From an uncultured Prevotellaceae bacterium (GTDB lineage: Bacteria > Bacteroidota > Bacteroidia > Bacteroidales > Bacteroidaceae), in the NCBI GenBank assembly GCA_946404865.1, contig CAMJFC010000019.1, positions 1 to 43,506 on the forward strand: 43,506 bases of DNA, read 5' to 3'. Below, piece by piece: positions 24,736 through 32,123 of the stretch. The notes under the pieces are model-generated. The model made no database searches. It worked only from the letters and a program-made list of their open reading frames with translations, and was not told the DNA's origin. Position 1 is the stretch's first letter; every line of letters begins with the position of its first letter. A program made the position numbers and the translations under genes.

Positions 24736-25503
24736 ATGGCCGACACAATCAAAATACTCAATGCCGACGTGCTTGACATCACACAAGCACAGTTGTTGGA
24801 GCAACTGAAGAAAGGGGTGCTCGTGACACCCAATCTCGACCATCTGGTTAAGTTACAAAAAGACCGTGAATTTTATGAGGTGTATCAACAGGCCGACTGG
24901 GTGGTATGCGACAGCCGCATCCTCTATTTCCTCTCGAAACTACTCAAAAAGTCGTTTCCAGAAGCCATCCCCGGTAGCAGTTTCTTCACCGCCTTTTACG
25001 AATACCATAAGGATGACCCCGACTGTCGCATTTTCCTTCTCGGTGCGCGCGAGGGCATCGCGAAAAAAGCCATGGAGCGCATCAATGAACGCATGGGGCG
25101 GGAAATCGTGGTAGGCGCCCACTCTCCGTCGTTCGGATTCGAGAAGAAAGAGGATGAGTGCGAGGAACTGACACGTATTGTCAACGCGAGCGGTGCCAAT
25201 GTGGTGCTGGTGGGCGTAGGCGCCCCCAAACAAGAGAAATGGATCATGAAATGGAAGGACCGCATGCCGGGTGTAGATGTGTGGATGGCACTCGGTGCCA
25301 CCATCGATTTTGAAGCGGGAACGCTGAAACGCGCGCCCAAATTCTATCGCAAGATAGGAATGGAGTGGTTCTACCGCTTCATAAAAGAGCCGAAACGCCT
25401 CTTCAAACGCTATTTTGTGGACGACATGAAATTTTTCTGGCAATTTACCAAACAGCTTTTCGGGTGTTATCACGACCCGTTCGCTGAACGCCAAGCAAAA
25501 TAA
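24736..25503 (+). CDS. WecG/TagA/CpsF family glycosyltransferase (GT26)
   Basis: A 255-residue GT26 enzyme; relatives add N-acetylmannosamine or its uronic acid, or related sugars, to a lipid-linked first sugar at the membrane. Ordered motifs are VTPNLDHLVKLQKDREF (the T-x-N-x-x-x position), ADWVVCDSRILYFLSK with the conserved Asp, IPGSSFF, FLLGAREGIAKKA, VLVGVGAPKQEKWI near residue 155-168, and WMALGATIDFEAGTLKRAPK. The C-terminus is basic (RFIKEPKRLFKRYF) and holds the enzyme to the membrane. In Bacillus, TagA makes the teichoic-acid linkage disaccharide, which fits the TagD- and TagF-like genes nearby; a role in an ordinary Wzy repeat is equally possible. Confidence 0.92.
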   Translation: MADTIKILNADVLDITQAQLLEQLKKGVLVTPNLDHLVKLQKDREFYEVYQQADWVVCDSRILYFLSKLLKKSFPEAIPGSSFFTAFYEYHKDDPDCRIFLLGAREGIAKKAMERINERMGREIVVGAHSPSFGFEKKEDECEELTRIVNASGANVVLVGVGAPKQEKWIMKWKDRMPGVDVWMALGATIDFEAGTLKRAPKFYRKIGMEWFYRFIKEPKRLFKRYFVDDMKFFWQFTKQLFGCYHDPFAERQAK

Positions 25504-25528
25504 GGCGCTATCATTATCCCGAAGCCTC

Positions 25529-26323
25529 ATGCGACACATATTCCACCACTTTACACTCTTGCTGACTTGCTTGCTGGCCTTCATGGCCACCGCCTGTCAA
25601 GCCGATAACGTCGAAGATGACAGTTCACCCGTCATCCCACCCATTATTGTAGACATTGAACAACACGAACAAATACCCGTCATCGCTCACCGGGGATACA
25701 GAAGCGGTACCCAAAGACCAGAGAATTCATTGGCAGCATTTGAGGCTGCACTTCAACTGAACATCTATGGTTCGGAATGCGATGTCCGGCAGACCGTTGA
25801 CGGGGTGCTGGTGGTTTGCCATAACACAACTCACGACGGACTCAACATCAGTAAAAGCACTTATGAAGAATTACGGCAACACCCGTTGGCCAACGGCGAA
25901 CCACTACCACGATTGGAGGAATTCATTCAAGTGCTGAAGATGTCGGCCAGTCCTGTGAAACTGGTCCTTGACATCAAGGAGTGCGACATCGACTTGCTGC
26001 TGTCTATGGTCATGGCCTACGGAGTGGCCGAAAGGGTGCTTTTTGTCTCGTTCAATGCAAGGTACTGCGACCGCTTGGTAAGAAGAGGACGCGGTCCGCA
26101 AACATTCTACTTGCGTGGCAACATGACACCACAACAAGTGAAAAACGCAGGATATATCGGCATTGACTATCAAGCATCTGTCATGGAAGCACACCCTGAA
26201 TGGATCAGCGAAGCGGCAGCCCTCGGACTAAAGACCATCGTGTGGACGGTGAACGACAAAGAAGAGGTAACCAAATACATCAATCAAGGATGCATCGTCA
26301 CCACCGACCGCCCCAAGTTTTGA
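25529..26323 (+). CDS. Glycerophosphodiester phosphodiesterase family lipoprotein
   Basis: A 264-residue GDPD-type TIM barrel that should cleave glycerophosphodiesters. The N-terminus is a lipoprotein signal ending MATAC with Cys23. Catalytic landmarks are VIAHRG (His54-Arg55), PENSLAAF (Glu65-Asn66), ECDVRQTVDG (Glu83, Asp85) and VVCHNTTHDGLN with His98. The usual His-Asp pair after the strand is His-Asn (HN) here; the second histidine of the acid-base pair is kept. C-terminal VWTVNDKEEVTKY and CIVTTDRP are family-typical. Export and position after TagA/TagF-like genes suggest that it trims or recycles a glycerophosphate-type polymer at the surface, like GlpQ teichoicases; this role is inference. 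Confidence 0.88.
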   Translation: MRHIFHHFTLLLTCLLAFMATACQADNVEDDSSPVIPPIIVDIEQHEQIPVIAHRGYRSGTQRPENSLAAFEAALQLNIYGSECDVRQTVDGVLVVCHNTTHDGLNISKSTYEELRQHPLANGEPLPRLEEFIQVLKMSASPVKLVLDIKECDIDLLLSMVMAYGVAERVLFVSFNARYCDRLVRRGRGPQTFYLRGNMTPQQVKNAGYIGIDYQASVMEAHPEWISEAAALGLKTIVWTVNDKEEVTKYINQGCIVTTDRPKF

Positions 26324-26400
26324 TGATTAAGCATTGTCCTTTAAAATAACTTAGTCAGCCTCTCCCCGTCCTTTCTCGCATAACAACTCACAATTCATCA

Positions 26401-26459
26401 TTCAACATTCAACATCGCGAAGCGACAACTCAACATTCAAAATTCAACATTCAACATTC
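26401..26459. repeat. AACATTC-type low-complexity repeat with small hairpin
   Basis: Tandem TTCAACA/ATTCAACATT units surround a small hairpin TCGC-GAA-GCGA (26415-26425). The same unit type with a TCGCC-GCA-GGCGA hairpin occurs at 31987-32118. It fills the space just before the GHMP kinase start, and no promoter is seen in 26324-26464. Confidence 0.75.
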
Positions 26460-26464
26460 TATAT

Positions 26465-27652
26465 ATGACCGATTTATTCCAAGCGTATCGCACCTTCTTC
26501 GGTAAAGGCGACGCATTATATCAATTGTTTTCACCCTACCGCATCTGCCCCCTCGGGGCACATGTGGACCACCAACATGGTCTGGTGTCAGGATTCGCGT
26601 TCAACAGCGGCATCGACTTTCTCTTTTCAGCTACAGAGACGGGGAAGGTTGAGATGGCTTCGCTCTCATTCGAGGGACTGATGACTTTTAACGTGCAGCG
26701 TCCTATCGACGAGAAACAGAATAACTGGGGCGACTACCTCCGTGGAGCTGTATGGGCTCTGCAACGCGATTTCCATCTGACCAAAGGTGTACGCGGCATC
26801 GTCAAGGGCTCCATGCCTATCGGAGGACTCTCTTCGTCGGCGGCGCTGCTGTGCGGCTTTGTCATGGCTGTGGATAAGGTGAACGGTCTGGGACTGGATA
26901 AGATGCAAGTGATACGTTATGCTTCTGTGGCAGAAAGGGAGTATGTCGGACTCAACAACGGTATCCTCGACCAGGCCTGCGTGGTGCTCTGCGAAGACGA
27001 CAAACTGCTCTATTTGGATACGCGTGACTCGAAATATGAATTGCTGCCTTTTGGCAACGGCAAGGAGCCATTGCCATTCAAGGTGGGCATCTTCTTCAGC
27101 GGTGTGACTCGTAAACTCACAGGCACCGATTACAACCTGCGTGTGTCGGAGTGCAAGACGGCGGCATGGATGCTGCAAGCCTACGAGGACATTCCTCTGA
27201 AAGAACTGCAAGAGACCCGTCTGCGCGATGTGACGGAGGAGATATTTGAACGCCATGAGGCAACGATGCCTAAACGCTTCGCCAAAAGAGCGAAACATTT
27301 CTACTCGGAATGCGACCGAGTGAAAGCGGGAGCCGAGGCATGGAAAAAAGGTGATATCACCGCGTTCGGCCAACTGATGTTTGAGAGTTGCGAGAGTTCT
27401 ATGAACAACTACGAATGCGGGTCGCCCGAACTCATTGAGATTTACCATATCATGCGCCGCACCAAAGGCATCTACGGCGGGCGCTTCAGCGGTGCCGGAT
27501 TCAAAGGCGCCTGTATCGCCCTGGTTGACCCGAAAGAAGAAACCAACATCAAACAGTACGTCACAGAGGAGTATCTGAAGGTTTATCCGCAGTATAAAGA
27601 CTCTTTCGAGGTGTTCTTCTGCGACCTCAGCAATGGAGTGGACTTCTTATAA
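26465..27652 (+). CDS. Galacturonokinase-like GHMP kinase (galactokinase superfamily)
   Basis: A 395-residue GHMP kinase. Bacterial galactokinases carry G-R-x-N-L-I-G-E-H-x-D-Y near the N-terminus; here the stretch is SPYRICPLGAHVDHQHGLVS, which, as I recall it, is nearly identical to plant galacturonokinase (SPYRICPLGAHIDHQ). Further shared blocks are WGDYLRGAVWALQ, GGLSSSAALL (ATP loop), YVGLNNGILDQACV, DYNLRVSECKTAA, NNYECGSPELIEIYHIM and GRFSGAGFKGACIALVD. The expected reaction is phosphorylation of D-galacturonate, or a similar sugar acid, at C1. The adjacent nucleotidyltransferase could turn the product into an NDP-sugar, while the epimerase and dehydrogenase behind it form the de novo route. 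Automatic annotation would probably say galactokinase. Confidence 0.82.
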   Translation: MTDLFQAYRTFFGKGDALYQLFSPYRICPLGAHVDHQHGLVSGFAFNSGIDFLFSATETGKVEMASLSFEGLMTFNVQRPIDEKQNNWGDYLRGAVWALQRDFHLTKGVRGIVKGSMPIGGLSSSAALLCGFVMAVDKVNGLGLDKMQVIRYASVAEREYVGLNNGILDQACVVLCEDDKLLYLDTRDSKYELLPFGNGKEPLPFKVGIFFSGVTRKLTGTDYNLRVSECKTAAWMLQAYEDIPLKELQETRLRDVTEEIFERHEATMPKRFAKRAKHFYSECDRVKAGAEAWKKGDITAFGQLMFESCESSMNNYECGSPELIEIYHIMRRTKGIYGGRFSGAGFKGACIALVDPKEETNIKQYVTEEYLKVYPQYKDSFEVFFCDLSNGVDFL

Positions 27653-27679
27653 AAGCTGAACGACGAATCGTAAATTGAA

Positions 27680-28420
27680 ATGAAAAGTATCATCATAGCA
27701 GCGGGGTATGCTACACGACTTTACCCCTTGACCGAGAAAAAGGCCAAACCTCTATTGGAGGTGGGCGGCACCACGATATTAGACCGTCTGATGGCTGATG
27801 TCGATGCCATTCAAGGTATCGAAGAGCACATCATCGTCAGCAACCATAAGTTTTACGAGCAGTTTAAGGCATGGAGCCATGAGACCGCTTTCAAACACCC
27901 TATAACCATCGTTGATGATGGGACCACGACCAACGAGACTCGTCTCGGTGCTGTTCGCGACTTGCTCTTGGCTCTTGAGCAATGCCATATTGATGACGAT
28001 ATCATGGTGTTGGCAGCAGACAACATCCTTGACTTCTCTTTACAAGGTTTTTCCGACTTTTTCCATGAAAAGGGGGCATCGGTCATCATGTGTCATCACG
28101 AACCGGAACTGCGCCGATTGCAACGTACTGGGGTTATCGCGGTGGATGACAACATGCGTGTACTTCTGATGCAAGAGAAACCCGAACAACCTGTGTCGCA
28201 CTGGGCTGTGCCGCCATTCTACATCTATAAGCGGAGCGATTTGCCCCTTATCCGCGACTGTATGAACCACGGGTGCGGTTTCGATGCGCCCGGCAACCTG
28301 GCTCATTATCTTGTGGACCGCACGCCCATCTTCGCATGGCAGATGCCCGGCACCCGTTTCGACATCGGCTCACTCGACAGCTACCAAGAGGCACAACAGC
28401 TTTTTAGAAGTAAGAGGTAA
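27680..28420 (+). CDS. NTP_transferase family nucleotidyltransferase
   Basis: A 246-residue sugar-1-phosphate or phospho-alcohol nucleotidyltransferase. The N-terminal IIIAAGYATRLYPLTEKKAK, then PLLEVGG, is the nucleotide-binding signature (G-x-x-T-R-L with a downstream lysine), and VLAADNILDFSL supplies the metal-binding aspartate. The C-terminal PGTRFDIGSLDSYQEA is the usual sugar-side closing motif. It follows the galacturonokinase-like gene by 27 nt, so it most simply uses that kinase's product. A LicC-like cytidylyltransferase making a CDP donor for the two LicD proteins is the main alternative; size fits both. A low-complexity repeat begins before its stop codon. Confidence 0.8.
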   Translation: MKSIIIAAGYATRLYPLTEKKAKPLLEVGGTTILDRLMADVDAIQGIEEHIIVSNHKFYEQFKAWSHETAFKHPITIVDDGTTTNETRLGAVRDLLLALEQCHIDDDIMVLAADNILDFSLQGFSDFFHEKGASVIMCHHEPELRRLQRTGVIAVDDNMRVLLMQEKPEQPVSHWAVPPFYIYKRSDLPLIRDCMNHGCGFDAPGNLAHYLVDRTPIFAWQMPGTRFDIGSLDSYQEAQQLFRSKR

Positions 28421-28443
28421 GGGGTGAGAGGTAAGAGATTACT
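28414..28443. repeat. GAGGTAAGGGGTGAGAGGTAA repeat overlapping a stop codon
   Basis: The 30-nt block starting GAGGTAAGGGGTGAGAGG and ending AGATTACT includes the TAA stop of the nucleotidyltransferase. An expanded version sits right after the stop of the gene ending at 34235 (34240-34274), and a related TTACCCC array follows the gene ending at 40602. Confidence 0.7.
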
Positions 28444-28511
28444 TTGGGGCGAGAGGCGTGGGTAGAATAAAAGACAAAAATAAAACCTTAATCAAAAAAA
28501 CTCGGCTCATG

Positions 28512-28530
28512 CCCCCTCCTTGGGAGGGGG
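28512..28530. repeat. GC-rich inverted repeat CCCCCTCC/GGAGGGGG
   Basis: An 8-bp perfect stem (CCCCCTCC at 28512-28519, GGAGGGGG at 28523-28530) with a three-base loop, 19 nt before the epimerase ATG. A related element (ACCCTCCCC/GGGGAGGGT) is at 31955-31974. Bacteroidetes genomes often carry such palindromes between genes; the arm could also hide or set the ribosome site of the epimerase. Confidence 0.65.
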
Positions 28531-28549
28531 TTCTGGGGAGGATTGAACA

Positions 28550-29587
28550 ATGAAAATATTAGTAACCGGAGCCGCGGGATTCATCGGCTCAAGAATTGCA
28601 GGACTGCTTGTCGCACGTGGCGACGAGGTGGTCGGCATCGACAATATCAACGACTATTACGACCCGCGTCTGAAACTGGGCCGGCTCAACGAACTGGGCA
28701 TCGGCGACGGACATACAGACATAGAAGACGGACGTACTTACGAGAGCAGCACCTACCCTACCCTGCGTTTCCTTCGCATGGCATTGGAAGACAAGGCTGC
28801 TATTGACAAACTGTTCGACGATGAACAGTTTGACAAAGTGGTGAACCTGGCGGCCCAGGCTGGGGTGCGCTATTCGATTACCAATCCCTACGCATACCTG
28901 ACGAGCAACCTGACGGGGTTTCTCAACATCTTAGAGGCATGCAGAAACCACACAGTCAAACATCTGCTCTTCGCCTCGTCAAGTTCAGTCTATGGGATGA
29001 ACACGAAGGCGCCTTTCTCTGAGGAGGACAAAGTGGATGCGCCTGTGAGTCTCTATGCTGCGACGAAGAAGGCCAACGAACTGATGGCTCACAGTTACAG
29101 TAAGTTGTATGGCATCCCGGCCACCGGACTGCGCTATTTCACAGTCTATGGTCCATGGGGACGGCCCGACATGGCGCCCATGCTCTTCGCTAAGGCTATT
29201 TCTAAGGGTGAACCTATCAAGGTGTTCAACTACGGCGATATGATACGCGACTTCACTTATATTGATGACATCGCGTTCGGTTCCATCCAATGTTTGGACC
29301 AACCGCCGGTGGCTGAGCAATGTGCCAACCATGTGCCCTTCCGTGTCTATAACATCGGTTGCTCACATCCCGTGAAACTCATCGATTTTATCTCTGAGAT
29401 AGAAGGTGCCTTGGGAATCAAGGCCGAAAAGGTGATGATGCCGATGCAGCCCGGAGATGTGTATATGACCAACGCCGACACCACCAAATTAGAGACGGAG
29501 ATCGGTTACAAACCGCGCGTGACACTGCACGAGGGTATCACCCGCTTCATCGAATGGTATCGGTCGGAGAAAAACCCATTAGCATAG
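28550..29587 (+). CDS. UDP-glucuronate 4-epimerase-like NAD-dependent epimerase
   Basis: A 345-residue extended SDR. GAAGFIGSR (residues 7-15) binds NAD, VVGIDNINDYYDPRLK at 27-42 is the GlcA-epimerase-type loop (galE has a different one), SSSVYG at 144-149 and Tyr169-x3-Lys173 (YAATK) are catalytic, and RYFTVYGPWGRPDMAP is diagnostic of the CapI/LpsL UDP-glucuronate 4-epimerases. It would interconvert UDP-glucuronate and UDP-galacturonate. An insert near residues 53-70 (GDGHTDIEDGRTYES) lengthens the loop compared with most relatives. UDP-glucose 6-dehydrogenase, the source of UDP-glucuronate, is two genes downstream, and a galacturonokinase-like salvage enzyme two genes upstream. Confidence 0.9.
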   Translation: MKILVTGAAGFIGSRIAGLLVARGDEVVGIDNINDYYDPRLKLGRLNELGIGDGHTDIEDGRTYESSTYPTLRFLRMALEDKAAIDKLFDDEQFDKVVNLAAQAGVRYSITNPYAYLTSNLTGFLNILEACRNHTVKHLLFASSSSVYGMNTKAPFSEEDKVDAPVSLYAATKKANELMAHSYSKLYGIPATGLRYFTVYGPWGRPDMAPMLFAKAISKGEPIKVFNYGDMIRDFTYIDDIAFGSIQCLDQPPVAEQCANHVPFRVYNIGCSHPVKLIDFISEIEGALGIKAEKVMMPMQPGDVYMTNADTTKLETEIGYKPRVTLHEGITRFIEWYRSEKNPLA

Positions 29588-29614
29588 TTATCAGGATTTC
29601 TACAGTTTTCTTTC

Positions 29615-30655
29615 ATGGACTTAAATAACAAGAAAGAGAAAGGCGCCCCCTCTTTTATTGGCCGGGATGAATCTACAGCCATCAAAGGATTGGTGATGAT
29701 CCTAATCTTGATAGGCCACTGTCACTTGTTGGCTGATTGTTATGGTGCTAACGGTCAACTGACTCATTATACGTATTGGAAAATTCTTTATAGCTTCCAT
29801 GTTTCTGCTTTTCTCACCCTTCCTTTTGTTTATGGCTGCAAACCGCTTTCCGGTACCCAAGACTTCCTGTCGAAGTTGAAAACGGATGCCATCAGAATGT
29901 ACGTGCCATACATCTGGTTCTTCTTTTTCAGCATGGCAGCCAACTGGGCGATGACACATCATGCCAACATCGGTGATGCGGTGACCGCTTTCTTCCTTGG
30001 TGCCAACCAGAAACTGTGGAATAACAGCATCAATGCCCAGTTCCTGTGGTTCATGCCAACGATGGTGGTTGTATTGTTCTTCCGCAACATTTTCTTCAAT
30101 TGTTCCAGAACGATTCAAATCGCGATTATCCTCTTGGCCTTTTTCACGGCTGTACCCTTCGAGACCTTCACTCACGACATTCGCCGATGGACTCCCCTGG
30201 CCATCATGAACGGTGTTTTCTTCCTCTGGCCGGCCATCTTAGTTAGGTTGTTCATGCAGAAGAAAGCGCTCGCCAACCAACCCATCTTTTGGACACTCAC
30301 CTTTGCTGTCCTCGTTGCTTTCGCCTTCATCGACCTGACACAAGGCAACGTCATTTTTCACTATATCCGAAGGACATTGATTGCGGCGTCTTTCTTCATG
30401 ATGATTTATTCTTACCGTAAATGGTTGGTCAAGAGTAAGCTGCTCATGCTGATTGGCAAATATTCATTCCAAATATATCTGATTCACTTGTTTGTGTATG
30501 GACTCCTGGCAAAAGTGATGCCTCACGGGCAGCAATTAGGCCGGATTGATATTGGCATCATCCAATTGATATTGACACTCATCATCAGTACGGTGATTTC
30601 CTTCGCAATCATGAAAATACCCTTGGTGAGAAAATACATCTTTCCGAGAGGGTAA
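29615..30655 (+). CDS. Acyltransferase 3 family membrane protein
   Basis: A 346-residue membrane acyltransferase. [20 protein letters not shown] gives the charged start and first-helix histidine; [20 protein letters not shown] is the second landmark. About ten helices are evident, ending in a positively charged tail (VRKYIFPRG). It sits between the epimerase and UDP-glucose dehydrogenase genes, so the acyl group may go onto the uronic-acid-containing unit (inference). The stop overlaps the possible ATG 30655 of the next gene (TAATG). It is the fifth intact member of this family in the window. Confidence 0.85.
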   Translation: MDLNNKKEKGAPSFIGRDESTAIKGLVMILILIGHCHLLADCYGANGQLTHYTYWKILYSFHVSAFLTLPFVYGCKPLSGTQDFLSKLKTDAIRMYVPYIWFFFFSMAANWAMTHHANIGDAVTAFFLGANQKLWNNSINAQFLWFMPTMVVVLFFRNIFFNCSRTIQIAIILLAFFTAVPFETFTHDIRRWTPLAIMNGVFFLWPAILVRLFMQKKALANQPIFWTLTFAVLVAFAFIDLTQGNVIFHYIRRTLIAASFFMMIYSYRKWLVKSKLLMLIGKYSFQIYLIHLFVYGLLAKVMPHGQQLGRIDIGIIQLILTLIISTVISFAIMKIPLVRKYIFPRG

Positions 30656-30687
30656 TGATTTCATACCGACAATTCATGTTATCAACT

Positions 30688-31941
30688 ATGCAAAAAGAAT
30701 CTTATCACATCGCTGTTGCGGGAACAGGCTACGTGGGTCTGTCGCTCTCTGTTCTGCTCGCACAGCACAACTACGTCACGGCTGTGGATATCATCCCCGA
30801 AAAGGTGGAGATGATTAACCACCGCGTGTCGCCCATCGCTGACCCCGAAATCGAGGAATATCTGAAGAAGAAAGAGCTGAACCTGACGGCTACACTCGAC
30901 GCCGAGAAAGCGTACAAAGAAGCTGATTTCGTCATCATCGCCACGCCGACCAACTACGACAGTAAGAAGAATTATTTCGACACTTCGGCCGTGGAACAGG
31001 TGATCCACTTGGTGAACCAATGCAACCCCAACGCCATCATGGTCATCAAATCGACCATTCCCGTGGGATTCACTGAACATATCCGACGCAAAACAGGTTC
31101 TAAGAATATTCTCTTCGCCCCTGAGTTCCTGCGCGAAAGCCGCGCACTCTACGACAACCTCTACCCCAGCCGCATCATTGTAGGCACAGACCTGAACGAC
31201 CCGAGACTGAAAACAGCGGCTGAGACGTTCGCAGCGTTGGTGAAAGACGGTGCGCTGAAAGAAGACGTGGAGGTGCTGGTGATGGGCTTCACTGAGGCCG
31301 AGGCGGTGAAACTCTTCGCCAATACCTATCTGGCGTTGCGCGTGAGTTTCTTCAATGAGTTGGACACTTACGCGGAGATGAAGGGACTCTGCACCGCCGA
31401 CATCATTCGCGGTGTGGGACTGGACCCCCGTATCGGCTGCCACTACAACAACCCCTCGTTCGGCTACGGCGGCTACTGTCTGCCCAAGGATACGAAGCAG
31501 TTGCTGGCTAACTACGCTGATGTGCCCGAGAACCTGATTCAGGCCATCGTGGAGAGCAACCGCACCCGTAAGGATTTCATTGCCGACCGCGTACTCACCA
31601 AGGCGGGATATTACGACTACCACGACCGGGGCGACTACTCGCCCGACGATGAGCGGCATTGCGTCATAGGCGTATATCGGTTGACGATGAAGACCAATTC
31701 AGACAATTTCCGACAGAGCAGCATTCAGGGCGTGATGAAGCGCATCAAGGCCAAAGGTGCCGTGGTCATCATCTATGAACCCACGTTGAAAGACGGCACC
31801 ACCTTCTTCGGCAGCCGTGTGGTGAACGACATTGAGGCGTTCAAGGCGCAGAGCCAAGCCATCATCGCCAACCGCTATGACAGTGTGCTCGATGATGTGA
31901 AAGACAAGGTCTATACGCGCGATTTGTATCATAGAGATTAA
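30688..31941 (+). CDS. ugd: UDP-glucose 6-dehydrogenase
   Basis: Oxidises UDP-glucose to UDP-glucuronate in two NAD-dependent steps, feeding the epimerase at 28550. Visible are the Rossmann motif [47 protein letters not shown], the substrate stretch [20 protein letters not shown], and the catalytic cysteine in [15 protein letters not shown]. Length from ATG 30688 is 417 residues, the short single-polypeptide class. ATG 30655, overlapping the previous stop as TAATG, would add 11 residues ([11 protein letters not shown]); I prefer 30688 on alignment length, but coupling makes 30655 possible. A nearly perfect GC-rich hairpin follows the stop at 31955-31974. Confidence 0.94.
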   Translation: MQKESYHIAVAGTGYVGLSLSVLLAQHNYVTAVDIIPEKVEMINHRVSPIADPEIEEYLKKKELNLTATLDAEKAYKEADFVIIATPTNYDSKKNYFDTSAVEQVIHLVNQCNPNAIMVIKSTIPVGFTEHIRRKTGSKNILFAPEFLRESRALYDNLYPSRIIVGTDLNDPRLKTAAETFAALVKDGALKEDVEVLVMGFTEAEAVKLFANTYLALRVSFFNELDTYAEMKGLCTADIIRGVGLDPRIGCHYNNPSFGYGGYCLPKDTKQLLANYADVPENLIQAIVESNRTRKDFIADRVLTKAGYYDYHDRGDYSPDDERHCVIGVYRLTMKTNSDNFRQSSIQGVMKRIKAKGAVVIIYEPTLKDGTTFFGSRVVNDIEAFKAQSQAIIANRYDSVLDDVKDKVYTRDLYHRD

Positions 31942-31954
31942 AGCCCCTTCCCCG

Positions 31955-31974
31955 ACCCTCCCCGAGGGGAGGGT
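31955..31974. repeat. Perfect GC-rich inverted repeat after ugd
   Basis: ACCCTCCCC (31955-31963) and GGGGAGGGT (31966-31974) pair over 9 bp with a 2-nt centre, 14 nt after the ugd stop. No T-run follows. It may slow or end transcription, or be one of the palindromic intergenic repeats of this genome. Confidence 0.65.
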
Positions 31975-31986
31975 GTAGTTACTGCA

Positions 31987-32118
31987 TTCGGTCTTTGACC
32001 TCAACAACTCGTCAACACTCAACATTCAACACTCAACATTTTTCATCGCCGCAGGCGACAATTTTTCGGTCTTTGACCTCAACAACTCGTCATCATTCAA
32101 CATTCAACACTCAACATT
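31987..32118. repeat. Two 54-nt direct repeats around a hairpin
   Basis: Copy 1 (31987-32040) and copy 2 (32065-32118) both run TTCGGTCTTTGACCTCAACA… to …ACACTCAACATT with two mismatches. The 24-nt spacer holds a hairpin TCGCC-GCA-GGCGA (32046-32058). The copies end 6 nt before the probable start of the next glycosyltransferase, so translated repeat sequence in any longer gene model is spurious. Confidence 0.85.
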
Positions 32119-32123
32119 CATCT

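Noticed and set aside
26666..27448. 260-codon - strand frame across the galacturonokinase-like gene
   Set aside because: Shadow of the kinase coding sequence; no signal, motif or neighbour context supports it.
30682..31659. 325-codon - strand frame across ugd
   Set aside because: It mirrors the strongly conserved ugd gene and its product has Val/His/Arg-rich composition with no family features.
31987..32118. CRISPR-like array
   Set aside because: Only two long direct copies with one spacer, low-complexity content and no cas genes nearby.
31995..32123. N-terminal extension of the glycosyltransferase
   Set aside because: These 43 codons are the direct repeat; the deduced residues are nearly all Thr, Ser, His, Gln and Phe.
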